Below, in pieces: positions 11,720 through 21,389 of a stretch of DNA of 64,000 nt (positions within the stretch are counted from its first letter, which is position 1; each line of letters begins with the position of its first letter). Origin of the DNA: Inia geoffrensis. Lineage: Eukaryota; Chordata; Mammalia; Artiodactyla; Iniidae. Where the stretch lies: NCBI GenBank assembly GCA_036417435.1, contig CM070901.1, positions 11,196,001 through 11,260,000 of the forward strand, read 5' to 3'. A program made the translations under genes and the position numbers. The notes beneath the pieces are model-generated. The model was not told where the DNA came from. It ran no database searches and saw only the letters and a list, made by a program, of their open reading frames with translations.

Positions 11720-14700
11720 TTAAATTCCATATACATGTGTTAGCATACGGTATTTGTCTTTCTCTTTCTGACTTATTTCACTTTGTATGACAGACTATAG
11801 GTCTATCCACTTCTTTACAAATAGCTCAATTTCATTTCTTTTTCTGGCTGAGTAATATTCCATTGTATATATGTGCCACATCTTCTTTATCCATTCATCT
11901 GATGATGGACACTTAGGTTGCTTCCATCTCCTGGCTATTGTAAATACAGCTGCAATGAACATTTTGGTACATGACTCTTTTTCAATTATAGTTTTCTCAG
12001 GGTATATGCCTAGTAGTGGGATTGCTCAGTCATATGGTAGTTCTATTTTTAGTTTTTTAAGGAACCTCCATACTGTTCTCCACAGTGGCTGTATCAATTT
12101 AAATTTCTCACCAGCAGTGCAAGAGGGCTCCCTTTTCTCCACATCCTCTCCAGCATTTATTGTTTCTAGATTTTTGATGATGGCCATTCTGACTGGTGTG
12201 AGATGATATCTCATTGTAGTTTTGATTCGCATTTCTCTAATGATTAATGATGTTGAGCATGCTTTCATGTGTTTGTTGGCAGTCTGTATATCTTCTTTGA
12301 AGAAATGTCTATTTAGGCTTTCTGTCCATTTTGGGATTGGGTTGTTTGGTTTTTTGTTATTGAGCTGCATGAGCTGCTAATATATTTTGGAGATTAATCC
12401 TTTGTCAGTTGCTTCATTTGCAAATATTTTCTCCCATTCTGAGGGTTGTCTTTTGGTCTTGTTTATGGTTTCCTTTGCTGTGCAAAAGCTTTGAAGTTTC
12501 ATTAGGTCCCATTTGTTTATTTTTGTTTTTATTTCCATTTCTCTAGGAGGTGGGTCAAAAAGGATCTTGCTGTGATTTATGTCATGGAGTGTTCTGCCTA
12601 TGTTTTCCTCTAAGAGTTTCAGAGTTTCTGGCCTTACATTTAGGTCTTTAATCCATTTTGAGCTTATTTTTGTGTATGGTGTTAGGGAGTGATCTCATCT
12701 TATACTTTTACATGCACCTGCCCAGTTTTCCCAGCACCACTTATTGAAGAGGCTGTCCTTTCTCCACTGTACATTTCTGCCTCCTTTATCAAAGATAAGT
12801 TGACCATATATGCATGGGTTTATCTCTGGGCTTTCTATCCTGTTGCATTGATCTATCTTTCTGTTTTTGTGCCAGTACCATACTGTCTTGATTACTGTAG
12901 CTTTGTAGTATAGTGTGAAGTCAGGGAGGCTGATCCTCCAACTCCGTTTTTCATTCTCAAGATTGCTTTGGCTCTTCGGGGTCTTTTGTGTTTCCATACA
13001 AATTGTGAAATTTTTTGTTCTAGTTCTGTGAAAAATGCCAGTGGTAGTTTGATAAGGATTGCATTGAATCTGTAGATTGCTTTGGGTAGTAGAGTCATTT
13101 TCACAATGTTGATTCTTCCAATCCAAGAACATGGTATATCTCTCCATCTATTTGTATCATCTTTAATTTCTTTCATCAGTGTCTTATAATTTTCTGCATA
13201 CAGGTCTTTTGTCTCCCTAGGTAGGTTTATTCCTAGATATTTTATTCCTTTTGTTGCAATGGTAAATGGGAGTGTTTTCTTGATTTCACTTTCAGATTTT
13301 TCATCATTAGTGTATAGGAATGCCAGAGATTTCTGTGCATTAATTTTGTATCCTGCTATTTTACCAAATTCATTGATTAGCTCTAGGAGTTATCTGGTAG
13401 CATCTTTAGGATTCTCTATGTATAGTATCATGTCATCTGCAAACAGTGACAGCTTTACTTCTTCTTTTCCGATTTGGATTCCTTTTATTTCCTTTTCTTC
13501 TCCGATTGCTATGGCTAAAACTTCCAAAACTATGTTGAATAAGAGTGGTGAGAGTGGGCAACCTTGTGTTGTTCCTGATCTTATTGGAAATGTTTTCACT
13601 TTTTCACCATTGAGGACGATGTTGGCTGTGGGTTTGTCATATATGTCCTTTATTATGTTGAGGAAAGTTCCCTCTATGCCTACTTTCTGCAGGGTTTTTA
13701 TCATAAATGGGTGCTGAATTTTGTTGAAAGCTTTCTCTGCATCTATTGAGATGATCATATGGTTTTTCTCCTTCAATTTGTTAATATGGTGTATCACATT
13801 GATTGATTTTCGTATATTGAAGAATCCTTGCATTCCTGGAATAAACCCCACTTGATCATGGTGTATGATCGATTAATGTGCTGTTGGAATCTGTTTGCTA
13901 GTATTTTGTTGAGGATTTTTACATCTATGTTCATCAGTGATATTGGCCTGTAGTTTTCTTTCTTTGTGACATCCTTGCCTGGTTTTGGTATCAGGGTGAT
14001 GGTGGCCTCGTAGAATGAGGTTGGGAGTGTTCCTCCCTCTGCTCTATTCTGGAAGAGTTTGAGAAGGATAGGTGTTAGCTCTTCTCTAAATGTTTGATAG
14101 AATTCGCCTGTGAAGCCATCTGGTCCTGGGCTTTTGTTTGTTGGAAGACTTTTAATCACAGTTTCAATTTCAGTGCTTGTGATTGGTCTGTTCATATTTT
14201 CTATTTCTTCCTGATTCAGTCTTAGCACGTTGTGCATTTATAAGAATTTGTCCATTTCTTCCAGGTTGTCCATTTTATTGGGATAGAGTTGCTTCTAGTA
14301 ATCACTCATGATCTTTTGTATTTCTGCAGTGTCAGTTGTTACTTCTCCTTTTTCTTTCTAATTCTATTGATTTGAGTCTTCTCCCTTTTTTTCTTGATGA
14401 GTCTGGCTAATGGTTTATAAATTTTGTTTATCTTCTCAAAGAACCAGCTTTTAGTTTTATTGATCTTTGCTATCGTTTCCTTCATTTCTTTTTCAGTTAT
14501 TTCTGATCTGAGTTTTATAATTTCTTTCCTTCTGCTAACTTTGGGGGTTTTTGTTCTTCTTTCTCTAATTGCTATAGGTGCAAGGTTAGGTTGTTTATTC
14601 GAGATGTTTCCTGTTTCTTAAGGTAGGATTGTATTGCTATAAACTTCCCTCTTAGAACTGCTTTTGCTACATCCCATAGATTTTGGGTCATCGTGTCTAC

Positions 14701-15531
14701 ATTGTCATTTGTTTCTAGGTATTTTTTTATTCCCTCTTTGATTTCTTCAGTGATCACTTCGTTATTAAGTAGTGTATTGTTTAGCCTCCATGTGTTTGTA
14801 TATTTTACAGATCTTTTTCTGTAATTGATATCTAGTCTCATAGTGTTGTGGTCGGAAAAGATACTTGATACAATTTCAATTTTCTTAAATTTACCAAGGC
14901 TTCACTTGTGACCCAAGATATGATCTATCCTGGAGAATGTTCCATGAGCACTTGAGAAAAATGTGTATTTTGTTGTTTTTGGATGGAATATCCTATAAAT
15001 ATCAATTAAGTCCATCTTGTTTACTGTATCATTTAAAGCTTGTGTTTCCTTATTTATTTTCATTTTGGATGATATGTCCATTGGTGAAAATGGGTTGTTA
15101 AAGTCCCCTACTATGAATGTGTTACTATTGATTTCCCCTTTTATGGCTGTTAGTATTTGCCTTATGTATTGAGGGGCTCCTATGTTGGCTGAATAAATAT
15201 TTACAATTGTTATATCTTCTTCTTGGATCGATCTCTTGATCATTATGTAGTGTCCTTCTTTGTCTCTTCTAATAGTCTTTATTTTAAAGTCTATTTTCTC
15301 TGATATGAGAATTGCTACTCAGCTTTCTTTTGGTTTCCATATGCATGGAATATTTTTCCATCCCCTTACTTTCAGTCTGTATGAGTCTCTAGGTCTGAAG
15401 TGGGTCCCTCGTAGACAGCAAATATATGGGTCTTGTTTTTGTATCCATTCAGCCAATCTGTGTCTTTTGGTGGGAGCATTTAATCCATTTACGTTTAAGG
15501 TAATTATCGATATGTATGTTCCTATTCCCAT
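11720..15531 (-). pseudogene. LINE-1 ORF2 (endonuclease-reverse transcriptase), broken
   Basis: ORF2p makes the nick and copies L1 RNA into the target site. The frame runs from an ATG at 15531 to a TAA at 11720-11722, 3812 bp, close to the usual 1275 codons, but it is cut by several frameshifts and stops. Open blocks are: the endonuclease N-terminus (15319-15531), later endonuclease (14902-15243), a linker (14572-14841), reverse transcriptase in two frames (13794-14237 and 13390-13851) and C-terminal pieces (12892-13176, 12026-12370). The reverse-transcriptase FADD catalytic motif is intact at 13428-13443. The endonuclease QETH motif reads RGTH, with glycine (GGG, 15406-15408) in place of the catalytic glutamate. 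It follows ORF1 after a gap of about 58 bp, as in active L1s. Confidence 0.95.
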
Positions 15532-15589
15532 TTTCTTAATTGTTTTGGGTTCGTTATTGTAGGTCTTTTCCTTCTCTTGTGTTTCTTGC

Positions 15590-16478
15590 TTAGAGAAGTT
15601 CATTTAGCATTTGTTGTAAAGCTGGTTTGGTGGTGCTGAACTCTCCCGGCTTTTGCTTGTCTGTAAAGGTTTTAATTTCTCCATCAAATCTGAATGAGAT
15701 CTTTGCTGGGTAGAGTAATCTTGATTCCAGGTTTTTCTCCTTCATCACTTTAAATATGTCCTGTCAGTCCCTTGTGGCTTGCAGAGTTTCTGCTGAAAGA
15801 TCAGCTGTTAACCTTATGGGGATTCCCTTGTGTGTTATTTGTTGTTTTTCCCTTGCTGCTTTTAATATGTTTTCTTTGTATTTAATTTTTGACAGTTTGA
15901 TTAATATGTGTCTTGGCGTATTTTCTCCTTGTATTTATCCTGTATGGGACTCTCTGTGCTTCCTGGACTTGATTAAGTATTTCCATTCCCATATTAGGGA
16001 AGTTTTCAACTATAATCTCTTCAAATATTTTCTCAGCCCCTTTCTTTATCTCTTCTTCTTCTGGAACCCCTATAATTCGAATGTTGGTGCATTTGATGTT
16101 GTCCCAGAGGTCTCTGAGGCTGTCCTCAGTTATTTTCATTCTTTTTTCTTTATTCTGCTCTGCAGTAGTTATTTCCACTATTTTATCTTCCAGGTCACTT
16201 ATCCTTTCTGCCTCAGTTATTCTGCTATTGATCCCATCTAGAGTATTTTTAATTTCATTTATTGTGTTGTTTATTGTTTGTTTCATCATTAGTTCTTCTA
16301 GGTCCTTGTTAAATGTTTCTTCCATTTTGTCTCTTCTATTTCCAAGATTTTGGATCATCTTTACTATCATTATTCTGAATTTTTTTTCAGGTAGACTGCC
16401 TATTACCTCTTCATTTGTTAGGTCTGGTGGATTTTTATCTTGCTCCTTCATCTGCTGTGTGTTTTTCTGTCTTCTCAT
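15590..16478 (-). pseudogene. LINE-1 ORF1 (RNA-binding coiled-coil protein), broken
   Basis: ORF1p binds L1 RNA as a trimer. The start ATG at 16478 opens the conserved MRRQKNTQQMKEQ N-terminus, and 198 codons stay open to 15882. This covers the heptad-rich coiled coil (roughly residues 45-120) and the start of the RRM domain (the LRDLWDNIKCTNIRIIGVPE region). Beyond that the frame is shifted by one base net (889 bp in total) and a tryptophan codon of the C-terminal domain has become TGA (complement of 15764-15766). The original stop is TAA at 15590-15592. The protein would lack its C-terminal nucleic-acid-binding domain. Confidence 0.93.
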
Positions 16479-16977
16479 TTTTCTTATCTTACTGTGTTTG
16501 GGGTCTCCTTTTTGCAGGCTACAGTTTCATAGTTCCTGTTGTTTTTGGTGTCTGTCCCCAGTGGCTAAGGTTGGTTTAGTGGGTTGTATAGGCTTCCTGG
16601 TAGAGGGGACTAGTGCCTGTGTTCTGGTGGATGAGGCTGGATCTTGTCTCTCTGGTGGGCAGGTCCACGTCTGGTGGTGTGTTTTGGGGTGTCTGTGGGC
16701 TTATTATGATTTTAGGCAGCCTCTCTGCTAATGGGTGGGGTTGTGTTCCTGTCTTGATAGTTGTTTGGAATAGGATGTCCAGCACTGTAGCTTGCTGGTC
16801 ATTGAGTGAAGCTGGGTGCTGGTGTTGAGATGGAGATCTCTGGGAGATTTTCGCTGTTTGATATTATGTGGAGCTGGGAGCTCTCTTGTGGTCCAGTGTC
16901 CTGAAGTTGGCTCTCCCTCCTCAGAGGCACAGCACTGACTCCTGGCTGTTGCACCAAGGGCCTTTCATCCTCATGGC

Positions 16978-17115
16978 TCAGAATAAAAGGGAGAAAAAGT
17001 AGAAAGAAAGAATTAGTAGAAGTAGAAAGAGAGAAAGAAAGAAAGAAAGGAGAGAGGGAGGGAGGAAGGAAGGAGGGAAGGAATGAAAGAAGGAAAGAGA
17101 ATAAAGTAAAATAAA
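16978..17115. repeat. Purine-rich (gaaa/ggaa)n tract in L1 copy 1
   Basis: An almost uninterrupted A/G stretch on the plus strand, with (gaaa)n, gggagggagg and (ggaa)n segments. On the L1 sense strand it is a polypyrimidine tract between the 5' UTR and ORF1. A shorter A-rich and (gaaa)n counterpart is present at the same place in copy 2 (about 59145-59360), so it is an inherited part of this L1 family that expands and contracts. Confidence 0.85.
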
Positions 17116-17349
17116 GTTATTAAAATAATTATTAAGAAAAAAGAAATTTTTTTTAATGGAAGGATAGAACCCTAGGACAAATGGCGGAAGCAAAGCTATA
17201 CAGACAAAATCTCACACAGAAGCATACACATACACACTCACAAAAAGAGGAAAAGGGGAAAAAATCATCAATCTTGATCTCAAAGCCCACCTCCTCAATT
17301 TGGGATGATTCGCTGTCTATTCATGTATTCCACAGATGTAGGTACATCA

Positions 17350-18479
17350 AGTTGATTGTGGAGCTTTAATCCGCTGCTTCTGAGGCTGCTGGGAGAGATT
17401 TCCCTTTCTCTTCTTTGTTCGCACAGCTCCCGGGACTCAGCTTTGGATTTGGCCCCGCCTCTGCATGTAGGTCGCCAGAGGGCGTCTGTTCTTCGCTCAC
17501 ACAGGACGGGGTTAAAGGAGCCGCTGATTCGAGGGCTCTGGCTCAGTCAGGCCGGGGTGGTGAAGGGAGGGGCACGTTGTGCGCGGCGTGCCTGCGGTGC
17601 CAGAGGCCGGCGTGACATTGCAGCAGCCCGTGGCGCACCGTGTGTTCTCCCGGAGGAGTTGACCCTGGATCCCGGGACCTGGCAGTGGCTCCCGGGAGGG
17701 GCTGTGTGGATAGTGACCTGTGCTCGCACACAGGCTTCTTGGTGGCGGCAGCAGCAGCCTTAGCGTCTCCTGCCCATCTCTGGGGTCCACGCATTTTGCC
17801 GCGTCTCGTGCCTGTCTCTGGGGCTACTTTAAGCAGAGCTCTTAATCCCCTCTCCTCACGCACCAGGAAACAAAGGTAAGAAAAAGTCTCTTGCCTCTTC
17901 GGCAGGTCCATACTTTTCCCCAGACTCCCTCCCGGCTAGCCATGGCGCACCAACCCCCTGCAGGCTGTGTTCACGCCGCCAACCCCAGTCCTCTCCCAGC
18001 GCTCCGACCGAAGCCCGAACCTCAACTCCTAGCCCCACCCGCCCCGGCCGGTGAGCATACAAGCCTCTCGGGCTGCTGAGTGCCGGTCGGCCCTGATCCT
18101 CTGTACGGGAATCTCTCCGCTTTGCTCTCAGCACCCCTGTTGCTGTGCTCTCCCCCGCAGCTCCGAAGCTTCCCCCCTCTGCCACCCGCAGTCTCCACCC
18201 ACGAAGGGTCTCCTAATGTGTGGGAAACCTTTCCTCCTTCACAGCTCCCTCCCACTGGTGCAGGTTACGTCCCTATCCTTTTGTTTCTGTTTATTCGATT
18301 TACTTTTGCCCTACCCAGTTACGTGGGGAGTTTCTTGCCTTTTGGGAGGTCTGAGGTCTTCTGCCAGCGTTCAGTAGGTGTTCTTTAGGAGTTGTTCCAT
18401 GTGTAGATGTATTTCTCGTGTATCTGTGGGAAGGAAGGTGATCTCCGCATCTTACTTTTCCAACATCTTCCCGGAAGCC
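17350..18479 (-). promoter_or_regulatory. L1 copy 1 5' UTR with CpG-rich promoter region
   Basis: The 5' end of the L1, read from 18479 leftwards. It begins gaagatgttggaaaagtaag, matching the start of copy 2. The stretch 17400-18190 is strikingly GC-rich for this window and keeps many CpG dinucleotides (for example gcgcggcgtgcc at 17581-17592), as expected of an L1 internal RNA polymerase II promoter that is normally methylated. Short antisense frames up to 135 codons are a by-product of the GC content. Promoter activity is inferred from position and composition only. Confidence 0.75.
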
Positions 18480-18490
18480 TAGGACAAATA

Positions 18491-19293
18491 CTTAAAACAA
18501 TTTTGTTTTTGTATTTATTGGTGATATTCTTCTATAATTCTTCTCTGAGAAACACCCAAAATACATTTATATATCACAAAAGTTTTGTATATTGGATAAG
18601 TATAAGTCACTTAGCATTTAGTTTCTCTACACTAAAGCCTGTGTCTATGGGATACCAAGCATCTATATTTGAAATGGTTCATATTTATTGTTTTGAATAG
18701 GAGTTTGGCAATATATATTTACAATGTTTACCTTCTCAAAGGGATTTGAATTTTAGCTTACAATTTCGCAATTACATGAGCATTATATTGGGGGGTAGGT
18801 GCATGTTAAATGTTGAATTTCCTAGAAATGCTTATGGAAGAGGAGAGTGGTGAAATAATGAGGAAGAGATTAGGGTTAAGGACCTCAGTCTTCATGTGTT
18901 TCACAGTGCCTAAAGCGGGTTTGAAATACCCTTCACCTCTAAAACAGAAGCATAAAATTGTTTCTAAATAGTTTATTAAAATGGAGCCAAGTTTTCTTTC
19001 CTTCAGAGTCAGTACTCTCTAGAGAAGCAACGGATATTGATAGTTATAACATTCATGCAGTAACTATGGTAAAATCACACAAAATAAGTGTAATAAAAAT
19101 ATAAACCTAGACAAAAAAGTATTCAAAATAAATATAGGCCAGGGGAAGCACAATCTGTGAGTGTGTAAAGATTCATAGATAACTGGGTAGAAAGTAAGAG
19201 ATATGTAAGTTTCAAGACTTGACATTTACACTGTCAATCCCAATGCTCAGTCCAGAAGACACCATTCAGAAGGGAAGGACACCGAGACCATTG
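18491..19293. other. Unassigned DNA between L1 copy 1 and a SINE
   Basis: Moderately AT-rich sequence with no recognised element. The longest open frame (97 codons, 18407-18700 plus) begins inside the L1 5' end and runs into flanking DNA, so it is not a candidate gene. Confidence 0.5.
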
Positions 19294-19309
19294 TAGTGAT
19301 CACTCTTTT

Positions 19310-19466
19310 TTTGCGGAGCACAGACTCTGGACATGCAGGCTCAGTGGCCATGGCTCACAGGCCCAGCCGCTCCGCGGCATGTGGGATCTTCCCGGACCGG
19401 GCCACAAACCCGTGTCCCCTGCATCGGCAGGCAGACTCTCAACCACTGCGCCACCAGGGAAGCCCA
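19310..19466 (-). mobile_element. CHR-family SINE, 3'-truncated
   Basis: An antisense SINE with an intact gggcttccctggtgg head (complement of 19450-19466), A box and B-box region, but its 3' end stops at gtgctccgca. About 40 bp of the usual body (acgggagaggccacaacag and beyond) is missing and is replaced directly by a short A run. The perfect 16-bp target-site duplication tagtgatcactctttt (19294-19309 and 19467-19482) shows that the truncated form is what was inserted. The insertion site reads ctttt/acag, an L1-type target. Truncation at the 3' end is unusual for a SINE and suggests priming inside the RNA. Confidence 0.93.
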
Positions 19467-19482
19467 TAGTGATCACTCTTTT

Positions 19483-20131
19483 ACAGCATTTTGAACTTGT
19501 GGAATGTCTAGAAAATTCTTAAACAGATCACTATTATCTTGTTTTAGGGAAGTATATATAAATATATTGTTCAATTATTAAGTATGGAACATAACTCAAT
19601 GAGGGAAACAAAAAATTAGATTAATTTTAAGCTCATTTTACTAGTAGATCATGGTTCTCAGAGATTAGAGAGTTAGGTTGATGACACCAGAAAATGCTAA
19701 TGTCACTAGCAAAAAATGGTGATATAAAAAGTGCTCTTTAATTTTAATTTTATAATTATAACCGTTAACATGAAACTGTATCAAGAATATTGTTTTATAT
19801 TCAAAAATCAGAAGAGCACAAATAAGTTATTAAACTAAAATTTTAAGGAGAATTTCTTAATTGAAAACTCTTTCCTTTGACATGAAACAAGACAAAGGTG
19901 CTTTTTTACCATTATTTATTAGCTTATACTCATTTTTTAAAATGCAGTAAAGATGTTCTAATAATATGCACACTTACAGAAAGTGAACTGTAACGCCTTT
20001 CCATGGGAAGCACAGAGTTTCAACATCTTTATCCCTAGAATCAGTAGTTTTGATCTGTTTGAGTCTCAGAGTCTAGAGGCTTAGCCAAGAGGCAGTTGGA
20101 TCAAAGCCTGTCTCCCTGAACTATGTCAAAA
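19483..20131. other. Unassigned AT-rich DNA
   Basis: No open frame above 60 codons and no repeat family recognised. Ends at the left copy of the next SINE's target-site duplication (agagaatgg, 20132-20140). Confidence 0.5.
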
Positions 20132-20140
20132 AGAGAATGG

Positions 20141-20329
20141 GGGCTTCCCTGGTGGCGCAGTGGTTGAGAGTCCACCTGCCAATGCAGGGGACACGGGTTC
20201 GTGCCCCGGTCTAGGAAGATCCCACATGCCGCGGAGCGGCTGGGCCCGTGAGCCATGGCCGCTGAGCCTGCGCGTCCGGAGCCTGTGCTCCGCAACGGGA
20301 GAGGCCACAACAGTGAGAGGCCCACGTAG
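20141..20329 (+). mobile_element. CHR-family SINE without A tail
   Basis: A complete plus-strand copy from gggcttccctggtgg to gaggcccacgtag, with A box tggcgcagtgg and B box gggttcgtgcccc. The 9-bp target-site duplication agagaatgg (20132-20140 and 20330-20338) abuts the SINE body directly. No A-rich tail separates body from duplication, unlike the other short copies in the window. The body is close to those of the copies at 35.7, 39.9 and 44.5 kb, so it is not especially old. Confidence 0.93.
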
Positions 20330-20338
20330 AGAGAATGG

Positions 20339-21389
20339 TTTATCGTGTTTACTATAAATGGGGAAGTAAGGCACCAATAGCATATCTCAAACTGATGCAT
20401 ATGAAATCTCTACAAGAACTTAGAGAGAAAAGATATCTTTTCATATATTATTTTTAATGAAAGTGCCCTAGTACAGTAGTTCAATACTCTCGAAAACAAA
20501 GAGTAAGTATGATTTCAGTTTTATGTGTTTATTTGAATTAACCAAATATAAAATTGTTCTATGTATACAGATACTGTGAATGTTGTCCAATTTAAGAGAA
20601 GTTCTTTTTTCTCAAAACCCTAAGAGAATATGTTTTTCTAAAAATAATTTTCAATTAAATCATTGAAAGGGACACCTGCAATTATAAATAAAATGTTTAA
20701 TATAAAATAATGTAACATTTTCTTATTAGTTGGCAATAAGTATCACATAATGCATAATACTTAAATTAAATTACTTAAATTAAGTAGTTCTTATTCAAAA
20801 CCCTAGTCGTTCTCTAAGAATATCATTTTACGGAAGCAAGTGAAGCAATTAATTGCTTTCTATTTATTAATCCACTTCAGATGTAATGAAAACATAACAG
20901 CAAACAAAATGTATTTCCTCTTTAATCTGTAAGTAATGGTGATATTACTGTTGTATTCAAAGTTGTCTCATATTTCTAACAAATGCATGCAAATATGTAA
21001 TAATGATTTAGATAAAAGTCCAGATTAAATCACCAGAGACTTAAATAGAAGTAGCAAATTACTTTTATTCATTTATTCAATCAAAATATATTTATTAACC
21101 TCATACTCTACTTCAGACCCAAATAAATTTGGAATAAACTATTTGTGAAGATAGCTAATGTCCTAGCACTCTGAAAATTTCATTGTGGCAATTTTTAAAT
21201 AATTTCATATCTATATGCTCAATCTATGGTTATATTATTTTCAGAATGGATTCTGAATATAATATTACAGGCTTTGTTTTGTTTCAACATTTTCAATAAT
21301 GTCAGGAAGTCTTTAGTGTTGTCATTGTTCTTTTCTCTCAGTAATTTGTTTCAGAGAATATTTTTATTTATAATCAAAGGGCTATTTTT
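20339..21389. other. AT-rich DNA, possible L2 trace
   Basis: Mostly unrecognised. At about 21065-21180 the words ttcatttattcaatc, tatttattaacctcatactc resemble the complement of an L2 3' end, but the match is too short to call. No coding sequence seen. Confidence 0.4.

Larger units (their letters stand above)
11347..18479 (-). mobile_element. Full-length LINE-1 retrotransposon (copy 1)
   Basis: A 7.1-kb L1 on the minus strand with all parts in order. The poly(A) end appears as the T run at 11348-11360. Then come a 3' UTR to 11719, ORF2 (11720-15531), ORF1 (15590-16478), a purine-rich tract (16978-17115) and a GC- and CpG-rich 5' UTR up to 18479. The target-site duplication taggacaaata (11336-11346 and 18480-18490) is a perfect 11-bp direct repeat, which proves a complete single insertion. 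Both reading frames are broken, so it cannot move by itself. The well-preserved TSD and surviving CpGs point to a fairly recent insertion. Compared with copy 2 (53.5-60.7 kb) it is less decayed in the 5' UTR and ORF1. Confidence 0.96.

Noticed and set aside
13390..13851. Reverse transcriptase with intact FADD motif, considered as a possible domesticated RT or retron-like gene
   Set aside because: It is one block of the L1 copy 1 ORF2, in the expected order between endonuclease and C-terminal domain, with frameshifts on both sides.
17356..17763. 135-codon frame and several overlapping frames in GC-rich DNA, looking like a first exon with CpG island
   Set aside because: The sequence is the L1 5' UTR, present again at 59.55-60.66 kb and bounded by the L1 target-site duplication; frames differ between copies.
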